Shown here in pieces: positions 36,032 to 43,912 of a DNA stretch of 64,000 nt. The position numbers were made by a program, and so were the translations under genes. The notes beneath the pieces were generated by a model, which worked only from the letters and a program-made list of their open reading frames with translations, was not told the origin of the DNA and searched no databases. The number at the start of each line of letters is the position of its first letter. Position 1 is the stretch's first letter. The DNA is from Cohnella fermenti (GTDB lineage Bacteria > Bacillota > Bacilli > Paenibacillales > Paenibacillaceae): the NCBI RefSeq assembly GCF_004801405.1, contig NZ_SSOB01000002.1:186001-250000 (forward strand), written 5' to 3'.

Positions 36032-36865
36032 TCAGAACGGACTAGCGCCGCTATCCTCCAGTCCGAAGAATTCAAGCGCCTGCTGGATAGCCAGATCCCA
36101 GAACCTCCATTCATGCCGGAAGCCCTCCAACGTCCAGAACTCGGCTTCCAGTCCGATCCGCCCGGCGTGTTCTTGGAAAAGCAGCAAATTGTCGTAAATC
36201 GGCTTGTCCGCGGTTCCGCAAGCAAAAAGGAGCTTAGGCAAAGTCCCTGTTCCCGCAAGCGCATTCATGATGGCCCATACGTTCTCGTTCGAATTGACGA
36301 ACGCGTCGAGCCCTCCCGCATTGTCCACCATCCCCTTCATCCGTTGCGAGAACGGATCGTCCTTCGTCAGATCCTCTTCCGTCAAGGCCGAGAAGTCGAC
36401 CGGAGCCGCCGAGAGAATGGCCGCAGCCGCGAACTTGTCCGGATGATTCACCGCGTATTTGATCGCCCCTCTGCCCCCCATCGACAGGCCGGCGATAAAG
36501 TTGTCCTCTCGCTTGCCGGAGGCGGGGAACCAGTTGTAGATGAGCGGCATCAGCTCTTCCGTCAAGTAATCGTACATTCCGTAGCCCAACATGGCGCGAT
36601 CCCAATTGGAATAATTGCTGTTCAACGCGCTCGGCATGACGACAATCAAATCCTTCTCTCCGGCGTACAGCTCGATGTTCGTCCGCCGCAGCCAATCGGT
36701 ATGATCGCCGAAGGTTCCGTGAAGCAGCCAGAGCACCTTGTACCTTGCTCCGCCGGCGTAATACTTCCGGGCATCCACATCGCGGGGGCGATTCGGAAGA
36801 ATGATGCTGACCTCATGACTGGAATGCAGGTATTGACTCTCGAAGTTCATCGTTACAATCGACAT
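36032..36865 (-). CDS. Esterase D/tributyrin-esterase-like alpha/beta hydrolase (paralogue 2), first gene of the run
   Basis: This 277-residue protein has LWLLHGTFGDHTDW, AGLSMGGRGA with Ser128 and GFRHEWRFWD with the likely catalytic histidine. ATG at 36865 stands eight bases after GGAG; a TTG six bases upstream is less likely. No signal peptide. It leads the minus-strand gene run that ends with the MFS gene at 23811 and follows a 400-bp control region with several palindromes. Confidence 0.88.
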   Translation of the reverse strand: MSIVTMNFESQYLHSSHEVSIILPNRPRDVDARKYYAGGARYKVLWLLHGTFGDHTDWLRRTNIELYAGEKDLIVVMPSALNSNYSNWDRAMLGYGMYDYLTEELMPLIYNWFPASGKREDNFIAGLSMGGRGAIKYAVNHPDKFAAAAILSAAPVDFSALTEEDLTKDDPFSQRMKGMVDNAGGLDAFVNSNENVWAIMNALAGTGTLPKLLFACGTADKPIYDNLLLFQEHAGRIGLEAEFWTLEGFRHEWRFWDLAIQQALEFFGLEDSGASPF

Positions 36866-36923
36866 CCGCAACTCTCCTCTCCACTTTTATTGGGCTCATA
36901 AGGATATAACAGCTCCAAGCGAC

Positions 36924-36938
36924 ATGCAAGCGCTTACC
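36924..36938 (+). promoter_or_regulatory. cre/LacI-type operator candidate before the esterase run
   Basis: ATGCAAGCGCTTACC matches 14 of 15 positions of the cre consensus and is centred on the palindrome AAGCGCTT (36928-36935). It lies about 60 bp upstream of the first esterase start. Either CcpA or the operon's own LacI protein could bind it. Confidence 0.5.
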
Positions 36939-37048
36939 AAACTTCTCCGCATACAAGCTTCCCGATCTCCCGTTCCGCTTCGCGTCTCCGCCTCGCTCGC
37001 AAGCAGGCCTTGCAGACGAGGAGCCTGAGCAAATCGATCAAGCAATCC

Positions 37049-37170
37049 TTGCTAAATTTAGCAACGAATAACCTAACAACTTTAGCTGTGAGTTTAGTTT
37101 ATAGCATCAATCTTGCTTCGTAAACACAATTCGACTTCAATCCGCATACTATTTTCGCTAAATTTAGCAA
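37049..37170. promoter_or_regulatory. Two GCTAAATTTAGC palindromes flanking a -10-like box
   Basis: TTGCTAAATTTAGCAA, a perfect 16-bp palindrome, lies at 37049-37064; GCTAAATTTAGC recurs at 37157-37168, with centres 106 bp apart. Between them the minus strand carries TGCTATAAA, an extended -10 look-alike (TATAAA at 37103-37098), directed towards the esterase run. The layout suits a looped repressor. No regulator for this site is identified. Confidence 0.5.
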
Positions 37171-37209
37171 TGGGTTTATTTGTTTTTCAGCACCTCCGCT
37201 CGCCAAGAC

Positions 37210-37257
37210 AAAAAAATCGGCTCCTTCGCTCGATTGCTCATCGAGGAAGAAGCCGAT
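37210..37257 (-). terminator. Rho-independent terminator of the ndh gene
   Basis: On the minus strand an ATCGGCT...AGCCGAT stem with further inner pairing is followed by seven T. It lies 34 bp after the ndh stop. Confidence 0.85.
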
Positions 37258-37290
37258 CGCGGCTATTATGGTACCGTTATGGTTCCGTTA

Positions 37291-38472
37291 TCAGTGCGCC
37301 AGCGCGAACAGGCCGTGGATGTGCGACAGGTAACGGATGTTGCTCGCTTCCTTCATCAGCGAAGCCGGCGTGCCCTTCAGGCGGATGTTGTTGCCGCCGA
37401 CCGTGCCGACCGCATCCTTGCGGCCGAGGCTTCCGAGCGTGCCGGAGAAGACCGGCTCGAACTTCTCCATCTTGCCGCCCTTGAAGAAGACGGCGAGGTT
37501 GGCGCCGACCGTCTCGCCCATCTGCCAAGCCAATTGAGCGGTTGGCGGGTAAGGACGGGCTCCTTCGCTCGGGATAACGACCGCGCAGTCGCCTGCGAGG
37601 AACACTTCCGGATGCGAAGTCGATTGCAGGACGTCCGTGACCGAAGCGCGGCCGCGGTTAACTTCGATGCCGCTGTTCGCGACGACCGGATGGCCTTGAA
37701 CGCCGCCGGTCCAGATGATCGTGTTCGACTCGAGCACGCGGCCGTCCTTCAGCGCAACCGTATCCTTGGTCGCTTCCGTGATCGCGACGCCGGTGATGAC
37801 TTCTACGCCGCGCTTCTCGAGGGAGACAACCGCGCGGTCGATCAGCTCTTGCGGGAAGATCGGCAGAATGTTCGGGCCCGCTTCCACAACGTATAGCTTG
37901 ATGTCGTCGAAGTCGATTCCCTTCGCCTTGCAGATCTCCGGAAGCTTGTCGACGAATTCGCCAACGAGCTCGATGCCGGTCAGGCCGCCGCCGCCAACGA
38001 CGATCGTCGCGTCCTTCTTGTCGCCGGATTGCTTGTAAGCGTCCAGGCGGGCAAGCACGTGCGTGCGGATGCGGTTCGCTTCTTCGGCCGACTTCAGCGT
38101 GAAGCTGTTCTCCTGCAGGCCGGGGATGCCGAAGAACGCCGTCTCGCTGCCGAGCGCAACAACAAGCGCATCGTACGTATAAGCGGTGCCGCTCGCCGTC
38201 AATACCTTCTTGTCGTCCGGCTTGATCTCCGATACCGTGTCGACAACCACATTGACGCCCTTGCCCTTCAGCAGCTTGGTCAGCGGAAGAGCGACTGCGT
38301 CTTCGCCGATCGTACCGCCCGCGAGGCGATGAAGCTCGGTAATGATTTGGTGGGTCGAATAACGGTTAATCAATGTAATCTGAGCTTCGCTGACGCTCAG
38401 GTGCTTGCGAGCCGTCAGAGCCGTCAGCAAGCCGCCGTATCCGCCGCCCAGAATTAGAATCTTCTTAGACAT
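37291..38472 (-). CDS. ndh: Type II NADH dehydrogenase
   Basis: This 393-residue FAD protein passes electrons from NADH to menaquinone at the membrane surface without pumping protons. It has an N-terminal dinucleotide site (ILGGGYGGLLTAL), a second one in TIVVGGGGLTGIELVGEF (about 175-192) and VFLAGDCAVV near residue 288, all in NDH-2 order. It follows the DUF1641 gene by 27 bp, an arrangement common in Bacillus relatives, and a strong terminator ends the pair. Confidence 0.92.
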   Translation of the reverse strand: MSKKILILGGGYGGLLTALTARKHLSVSEAQITLINRYSTHQIITELHRLAGGTIGEDAVALPLTKLLKGKGVNVVVDTVSEIKPDDKKVLTASGTAYTYDALVVALGSETAFFGIPGLQENSFTLKSAEEANRIRTHVLARLDAYKQSGDKKDATIVVGGGGLTGIELVGEFVDKLPEICKAKGIDFDDIKLYVVEAGPNILPIFPQELIDRAVVSLEKRGVEVITGVAITEATKDTVALKDGRVLESNTIIWTGGVQGHPVVANSGIEVNRGRASVTDVLQSTSHPEVFLAGDCAVVIPSEGARPYPPTAQLAWQMGETVGANLAVFFKGGKMEKFEPVFSGTLGSLGRKDAVGTVGGNNIRLKGTPASLMKEASNIRYLSHIHGLFALAH

Positions 38473-38499
38473 TCTTTATCCTCCGTTCTTCGCGAATCG

Positions 38500-38919
38500 T
38501 TATTTAGCTTGCTGTTTCTCGCCGAGCACCGTCAGGAACGCTTGCGTGAAGCGCAGCGTCTTCTGAAGCTGAGGGTCCTTGAGCAGCTTGAGCAGGCCGA
38601 ACAGGCCGACCGTCGCCGTATCGGCTTCCGCGCGGTCTCCGGCTTCGATAGCCGCTGCCGCGATATTCTTCGTCTTATCCACGACAGGCTTCACGACTTC
38701 TCCGATTCCGTGCGCGAAGTCGTTGATCAGCACCTTGTCGGTAGCAACGCTCTGAGCGAAATCGTATGCCTTCGTCAAGAACGTAACCATCTCTGCCAGC
38801 TTGGGCAGGTTCTCCACCAGAACGGTAAGGGATTCCTGAACCTCAGGCTTCATCAATTGATCGAGCACGTCGATCGATGGCTTCTCTGCTGCGATTGCCT
38901 CTTGCGACACTTGTGACAT
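38500..38919 (-). CDS. DUF1641 protein, partner of NDH-2
   Basis: This 139-residue helical protein matches the DUF1641 type (VLVENLPKLAEMVTFLTKAYDF, then GLFGLLKLLKDPQLQKTL). These proteins are often encoded next to NDH-2 or formate dehydrogenase-like genes, but their function is unknown. ATG follows AAGGAGG. Shared transcription with ndh is clear from the 27-bp gap. Confidence 0.85.
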   Translation of the reverse strand: MSQVSQEAIAAEKPSIDVLDQLMKPEVQESLTVLVENLPKLAEMVTFLTKAYDFAQSVATDKVLINDFAHGIGEVVKPVVDKTKNIAAAAIEAGDRAEADTATVGLFGLLKLLKDPQLQKTLRFTQAFLTVLGEKQQAK

Positions 38920-39013
38920 GCAGTTGCATCCTCCTTTGCAATGAGTATCCTAATCGGTTGCGCCGTTCGGCCCGCGAAGGCAACGATTCGTCGACGACAA
39001 CGCGCTAGGATAC

Positions 39014-39032
39014 ATTGTAACATTTTTCACAT
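39014..39032 (-). promoter_or_regulatory. Promoter with Rex-like operator for DUF1641-ndh
   Basis: The minus strand reads TGTTACAAT, an extended -10 box, overlapped by ATGTGAAAAATGTTACAA, which keeps 11 of 14 defined positions of the Rex consensus TTGTGAA-N4-TTCACAA. Rex senses NADH and controls ndh in Bacillus subtilis, so the position makes sense. The rest of the 423-bp gap from 38920 to 39342 shows only a GC-rich hairpin near 39279-39292 that may end the phn operon. Confidence 0.4.
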
Positions 39033-39342
39033 AGAAGATCGTTGGACGGTCCCCTTGCGTAAAGACGTTAGCATCTTGCCCGATATCGTTCCAGCTCGTC
39101 GACATAAGCAGGTCGAAACTGAACCTTTCTTGTCTATTCTACACCCAATTCCGCCAAACATGAAGGGCATTTCTTTGTAAAATGCGGTGTTCGCCGCTTA
39201 ATTTTGTGATTTATTGCACATGACATACAGAGATTGTTCATTATTGGAAAAAATTATTTTCCATTATCCCGCCGCAGCCGGCCAAGGGGCCGCCGCGGGC
39301 GCTCTCGCGCAGCCGACAACGCCCCCTCCGGACAAGCTCCGA

Positions 39343-40116
39343 TCAGGCCAGCTTCCGCCGAAGATAACCCGAGATCAGGTCAATCAGCGTAACCATGACG
39401 ATGATGCCGAGCAGAATGATGCCGACGCGCTCCCAGTTGCGGCTGCTGAGCGCGAAGATGAGCGGCGTGCCGATGCCCCCCGCGCCGACGAAGCCGAGAA
39501 TCGTCGCCGAACGCACATTGATCTCGAACCGGTAGAGCGAATAGGACAGGAAGCCGGGCAGCACCTGCGGGATCACCGCGAACCAGAGCACCTGGAAGCG
39601 ATTCGCTCCGGTGGCGATAAGCGCCTCGGTCGGGCCGGCGTCCATGTTCTCGACCTCCTCCGCGAACAGCTTGCCGAGCATGCCGATGGAATGCAGACCG
39701 AGCGCAAGCGCTCCGGCGAAGGAGCCGGGACCGACGGCCTTCGTGAACAGAATCGCCATGACGAGCTCCGGGAAGGTGCGGATGAAGCTCAGAACGAACT
39801 TGCCGGAGCCCGAGACGGCCCTGTTCTTGCCTCGGCGGGAGGCCGACCAGAAGGCGAACGGCACGCACACAATCGCGGAGATGACCGAACCGAGAATCGA
39901 GATCTCCAGCGTCTCGAGCAAGCCGCGCAGCAGGTCCTCCCCCTCCGGCAGATAGACGTAATTCCAATCCGGGGAGAAAATCCCTTTAAAGATCGAGTGC
40001 GTAATCTTCCCCGCGGTCGGCTTGATGCCGTCGAAGCGGATTCCCGCGAATGTCCATACATAGATCAGAATAAGGGCGGCGACGATCGTCCACCTAAGCC
40101 AGATGCGCCTCTTCAT
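39343..40116 (-). CDS. phnE: Phosphonate/phosphite ABC transporter permease
   Basis: This 257-residue membrane permease has the PhnE-type ATPase-contact segment DAGPTEALIATGANRFQVLWF and the ending pattern VRSATILGFVGAGGIGTPL. It is the last of four overlapping genes phnD-phnC-phnE-phnE. It overlaps the preceding phnE by four bases. The two PhnE proteins probably form a heterodimeric channel. Confidence 0.93.
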   Translation of the reverse strand: MKRRIWLRWTIVAALILIYVWTFAGIRFDGIKPTAGKITHSIFKGIFSPDWNYVYLPEGEDLLRGLLETLEISILGSVISAIVCVPFAFWSASRRGKNRAVSGSGKFVLSFIRTFPELVMAILFTKAVGPGSFAGALALGLHSIGMLGKLFAEEVENMDAGPTEALIATGANRFQVLWFAVIPQVLPGFLSYSLYRFEINVRSATILGFVGAGGIGTPLIFALSSRNWERVGIILLGIIVMVTLIDLISGYLRRKLA

Positions 40117-40913
40117 AGCAGCTTCTCCCTTAGCTTGGTGCTGATAAAGTCGATGAGCAGCACAACCGCGAGCGTAAACAGAATGATGCTGTTCGTCTTG
40201 TCGTATTCGAGGAAGCCGAGCGTCTTCTCGTAATACAAGCCGATGCCGCCCGCGCCGACCAAGCCGAGCACCGCGGCTGCCCGCACGTTGATCTCGAAGG
40301 TGTAGAGCACGTATGAGACGTAGTGAGCGGCCACCTGCGGAACGACCCCGAACACGATTCGCTGAATCCGGTTCGCGCCGACCGATGTCATCGCCTCAAG
40401 CGGCCCCGGGTCGATCGTCTCCGTCGCCTCGTACGTCAGCTTGGCGATCAGGCCGATGGAGAACACCGCGAGGGCAAGCACGCCCGGCATGAGGCCCAGG
40501 CCGAAGATGGCGACGAAGAGCGCCGCCAGAAGGAGATCCGGAATCGTCCGGATCAGGTTCAGAACGAATCTCGCCGGATAGAGAATCCACGGCGACTTCA
40601 CGATGTTGCTCGCGGAGATCACCGCGAACGGAATCGCGATAATGGCGCCGAACGTCGTTCCCGCGATGGCCATCCGGATCGTATCGAGCATGGCCGGAAC
40701 GACGTTGTCGAAGTACCTCCAATTCGGCGGGAACATCTCGTCGATCAGCTTCCACATCTCGGGAAGGCCGGTGAACAGCTCCCTGAACGTGGAGTCGGTC
40801 GCGACGGCGCTCCCCCAGACCATCCATACGATAAGGATAAAGGTCAAATAGTGCTTGATCCGGCTCGGCTTCTTCGGCAGTCGGCTTGCTGGGCTTGTCC
40901 CCGGTCCGTTCAT
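40113..40913 (-). CDS. phnE: Phosphonate/phosphite ABC transporter permease
   Basis: This 266-residue permease is similar to its neighbour: [22 protein letters not shown] and [19 protein letters not shown] are the family landmarks. It overlaps phnC by four bases. No carbon-phosphorus lyase or phosphonatase genes follow, so the importer's cargo (phosphonate, phosphite or phosphate) is open. Confidence 0.93.
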   Translation of the reverse strand: MNGPGTSPASRLPKKPSRIKHYLTFILIVWMVWGSAVATDSTFRELFTGLPEMWKLIDEMFPPNWRYFDNVVPAMLDTIRMAIAGTTFGAIIAIPFAVISASNIVKSPWILYPARFVLNLIRTIPDLLLAALFVAIFGLGLMPGVLALAVFSIGLIAKLTYEATETIDPGPLEAMTSVGANRIQRIVFGVVPQVAAHYVSYVLYTFEINVRAAAVLGLVGAGGIGLYYEKTLGFLEYDKTNSIILFTLAVVLLIDFISTKLREKLL

Positions 40914-41683
40914 AGCGCCGCCTCTCCGAGCAGCTCGTCCTTGTGGATCGGACGGCCGTAGATGGCGGCGAACACCTCGTCGGTCGCCTCCGCGACCGGA
41001 CCGTCGAAGACGACTTCCCCGGCCCGCAGGCCGATGATGCGCGTCGCATATTCTCTCGCCAGATCGATATAATGGAGGTTCACGATCGTTGTGATGCCGA
41101 GCTCCTGGTTGATTTTCCGCAGATCGTCCATGACCTGCTTCGTCGTGAGAGGGTCGAGCGAAGCGACCGGCTCGTCCGCGAGAATAATCTTCGCCTGCTG
41201 GGCCAGCACCCGGGCGATCGCCACCCGCTGCTGCTGCCCGCCGGAGAGCTGATCCGCCCTGATGTACGCCTTCTCCAATATGTTAACCCGCTCCAGCGCG
41301 TTCAGAGCCAGGTTGATGTCCTCCTTCGGGAACAAGCCGAGCACCGTTCTCAGAGTCGAGTGATACCCGACGCGTCCGGCGAGAACGTTGCGAATGACCG
41401 AAGATCGCTTAACGAGATTGAAGCTCTGGAACACCATGCCGATATCCCGGCGAATGCGGCGAAGCCCGGCCCCCTTGGCCTTGGTGATCGACTTGCCTTC
41501 GATCAGAATCTCCCCTTCGGTAATCTCGTGAAGGCGGTTGATGGAGCGCAGCATGGTGGACTTGCCCGCGCCGGACAGACCGACGATAACGACGAACTCG
41601 CCCTTGCCGATCGTCAGGTTGATCCGGTTCAGACCTTTGGTCCCGTTCGGATAAGATTTGGATACGTTGCGAAGTTCGATCAC
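40910..41683 (-). CDS. phnC: Phosphonate/phosphite ABC transporter ATP-binding protein
   Basis: This 257-residue ATPase has a Walker [10 protein letters not shown] at 35-43, the signature [15 protein letters not shown] at about 145-159 and a Walker B ending ILADEP. It drives the PhnE pair encoded downstream. Confidence 0.95.
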   Translation of the reverse strand: MIELRNVSKSYPNGTKGLNRINLTIGKGEFVVIVGLSGAGKSTMLRSINRLHEITEGEILIEGKSITKAKGAGLRRIRRDIGMVFQSFNLVKRSSVIRNVLAGRVGYHSTLRTVLGLFPKEDINLALNALERVNILEKAYIRADQLSGGQQQRVAIARVLAQQAKIILADEPVASLDPLTTKQVMDDLRKINQELGITTIVNLHYIDLAREYATRIIGLRAGEVVFDGPVAEATDEVFAAIYGRPIHKDELLGEAAL

Positions 41684-41718
41684 GGTCCATCCGTCCTTTG
41701 GCGATTGGAATAAAAAGC

Positions 41719-41753
41719 ACAGCCAGCGAATAACGGATTATCCGGCTGGCTGT
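41719..41753 (-). terminator. Intercistronic hairpin between phnD and phnC
   Basis: ACAGCCAGC (41719-41727) pairs with GCTGGCTGT (41745-41753), and on the minus strand the stem is followed by GCTTTTTA. It lies between the binding protein and the ATPase gene, so it may lower expression of phnC-phnE-phnE relative to phnD by partial termination or by protecting the phnD message. Confidence 0.7.
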
Positions 41754-41802
41754 TCTATTCGGGGTGCGTTGATGCCCTCAGTCGCGCCTGTCCCGGTCTC
41801 GC

Positions 41803-42801
41803 TTACTCCGTCTTGACGCGCTCGCCGTAATCGCGAACGATATCGAACTTGCTGTCGTCGGAGACGACGTAGCCTTCATGCGTGTAGATGTCCTTGATGA
41901 TCGCATGGCCGTCTTCGCTCTTGCCGATGTCGATAAACGCATCCTGCAGCTTCTTCACCCACTCGGCATTCATATCGGAACGAACGGAGATCGTGTCGTT
42001 CGGAATGAAGTCCGTGAACGCGAGCGCGCGGGTGTCTTCGAACACCGTCGGGTAATCCTTCGCGACCGTGGTGCGCGCGTCCTGGAAGATCGCAGCCGCG
42101 TCCACGTCGCCGTTCAGAACGGCCAGAACGCCTTGGTCGTGGCCCTTGACAGTGATCGGCTGAACGTCCTTCAACGGATCAAGGCCGTTGTCCATCAGCA
42201 ATGCGGCGGGCCAGACGAATCCGGCGGAGGACGTTACGTTCTGGTAAGCGATCTTCTTGCCCTTCAGATCGGCAACCGATTGAATCGGGGAATCCTTCTT
42301 GACGATGATCATCGACTTGTAGCCGTCAACCAGCTCCGTCGTCGGTTGGCCGGTCGCATCGTCGACGCCGAACCGCTGCGCCTGAAGGATAACCTCTGCC
42401 GCGCCCTTCTCCTTGGCGAGAACGTAGGCGGTCGGAGGCAGGAAGCCGACGTCGACCTTCTTCGACGCCATCGCTTCAATAATCGTGTTATAGTCGGTGG
42501 AGACGCTGACTTCGACGGGGATGCCGATGCGATCGCTGAGAAGCTTCTCGAGCGGCTTGGCCTTCGCTTCGAGCGTGTCCGCATTCTGGGAAGGAACGAA
42601 CTGCACCGTCAGCTTCTTCGGAACGTAACCGGTCGCTTCCGGACTTGCGCTCTCGCTCGGCGTTGCCGACTCGGTCGAAGCCGGGCTGCTTGCCGGAGCC
42701 GACGACCCGCCCGACGCATTGTTATTGTTGTTGCCGCATGCGGTCGCGAGCATCAGCAACGCGACGGCCGGTACTGCCCATTTCGTAAGCTTGTTCAACA
42801 T
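41803..42801 (-). CDS. phnD: Phosphonate/phosphite-binding lipoprotein
   Basis: This 332-residue binding protein has a lipoprotein signal (LMLATACGNN, Cys at about residue 22), a Ser/Pro linker, then the PhnD fold with KKLTVQFVPSQNADTLEAKA and the anion-binding type segment GKKIAYQNVTSSAGFVWPAA. ATG follows GGAGGGG. Upstream lie an AT-rich promoter region and a 15-bp direct repeat. Confidence 0.93.
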   Translation of the reverse strand: MLNKLTKWAVPAVALLMLATACGNNNNNASGGSSAPASSPASTESATPSESASPEATGYVPKKLTVQFVPSQNADTLEAKAKPLEKLLSDRIGIPVEVSVSTDYNTIIEAMASKKVDVGFLPPTAYVLAKEKGAAEVILQAQRFGVDDATGQPTTELVDGYKSMIIVKKDSPIQSVADLKGKKIAYQNVTSSAGFVWPAALLMDNGLDPLKDVQPITVKGHDQGVLAVLNGDVDAAAIFQDARTTVAKDYPTVFEDTRALAFTDFIPNDTISVRSDMNAEWVKKLQDAFIDIGKSEDGHAIIKDIYTHEGYVVSDDSKFDIVRDYGERVKTE

Positions 42802-42835
42802 AGTTACCCCTCCACCTTTTCTACTTTTTTGAGAT

Positions 42836-42865
42836 TTTGTGTAAATGAATTTTGCGTAAATGAAT
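42836..42865. promoter_or_regulatory. 15-bp tandem direct repeat in the phn leader
   Basis: TTTGTGTAAATGAAT and TTTGCGTAAATGAAT follow each other without a gap, between the phnD start and an extended -10-like TGTTATATT on the minus strand just upstream. They could be a regulator site. The period does not match the 11-bp spacing of classic Bacillus PhoP boxes. The rest of the 42802-43209 gap is AT-rich with no gene. Confidence 0.4.
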
Positions 42866-43209
42866 ATAACACACGTCTTGAAAACTGTCCCCGGATTTAA
42901 TCATTTTTATTCCTAATTAACAATTTTAATATATTATGTTCCATTAATATCCACAATAGGGCATTTGTTCGATGGAAGTAAACTGGACATAGGCAGCTAA
43001 AGAGGTAATATGCCGAAGGCTGGCAGCAACGGACAAGAGGAAGGAAGCGGCAGAGGGGCAAAGCGAGATTCGCGGAAGAATGCTCTTGGTTGCGAGGTCC
43101 GAAGACCTAATTTTAGCAAAATTAAGATAGGCTCATAGTCGCAAAGTCCGGACAACCCCCATGTTATACTCCTCTAGGTAAACGTAATCTTACCCAATAG
43201 GAGGATGAC

Positions 43210-43761
43210 ATGAACAACCCAAACGGATGGAAGAAGACTGTCGTGGCCGTCGCTTGCCTGACGGTATTCGCGGGCTCCGGGCTTGCCGGATTCGGAGGCG
43301 CGAAGGCGGCCTCCGCAGCGACGACACAGACGGTATCCGCGAGCGCAGTATCCGCTTCGGCCTTGACGGCGAGCCAGAAGGCGGACAAGATCATCGCGCT
43401 GGCGAAGTCCTTAAAGGGCAAAGTAACCTATAAATTCAACGTCAACAATTCCAGCAAGCTGATCTTCGATTGCTCCTCGTTCACGAAGTATGTGTTCGGC
43501 AAGTACGGAGTCAGCCTCCCGTGGAGCTCCAAGAAGCAGGCTCTGGAAGGCACCTATGTGTCGAAGAGCAATCTGAAGAAGGGAGACCTCATCTTCCTGT
43601 CGGTTAGCGGCAAGAGCGGCATCAACCACGTCGGCATCTACATCGGCGACGGCAAGTTCATCCATAACACCATCGGTTCGAACTGGAACGGTCTCTTGAT
43701 CAGCGATATCAATTCTTCTACGTATTCCAAGCGCTATATCACGGCACGCCGAGTGCTGTAG
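43210..43761 (+). CDS. Secreted NlpC/P60 cell-wall hydrolase
   Basis: This 183-residue protein has a signal peptide (cleavage near residues 33-36) and a C-terminal NlpC/P60 domain with Cys88 in FDCSSF, His140 in GINHVGIYIG and a third polar residue at His152. The family cuts gamma-D-glutamyl-diaminopimelate bonds in peptidoglycan. It lacks SH3 or LysM binding domains, so it is a minimal form. ATG follows AGGAGG. No operon partners. Confidence 0.93.
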   Translation: MNNPNGWKKTVVAVACLTVFAGSGLAGFGGAKAASAATTQTVSASAVSASALTASQKADKIIALAKSLKGKVTYKFNVNNSSKLIFDCSSFTKYVFGKYGVSLPWSSKKQALEGTYVSKSNLKKGDLIFLSVSGKSGINHVGIYIGDGKFIHNTIGSNWNGLLISDINSSTYSKRYITARRVL

Positions 43762-43912
43762 ATGTCGCAAGCGGCCAACCGGGCTTGTTCGCTCTTGCAC
43801 AACGGACAAGCCCCTGCGTATTTAATTTCCCTCATCCTACGCTCCGGCCCATTCCTCCTCTCTCGCCGTCGAATAGGTTACTCGTAATCCAACTTGATTG
43901 CGAGTGAATGAG

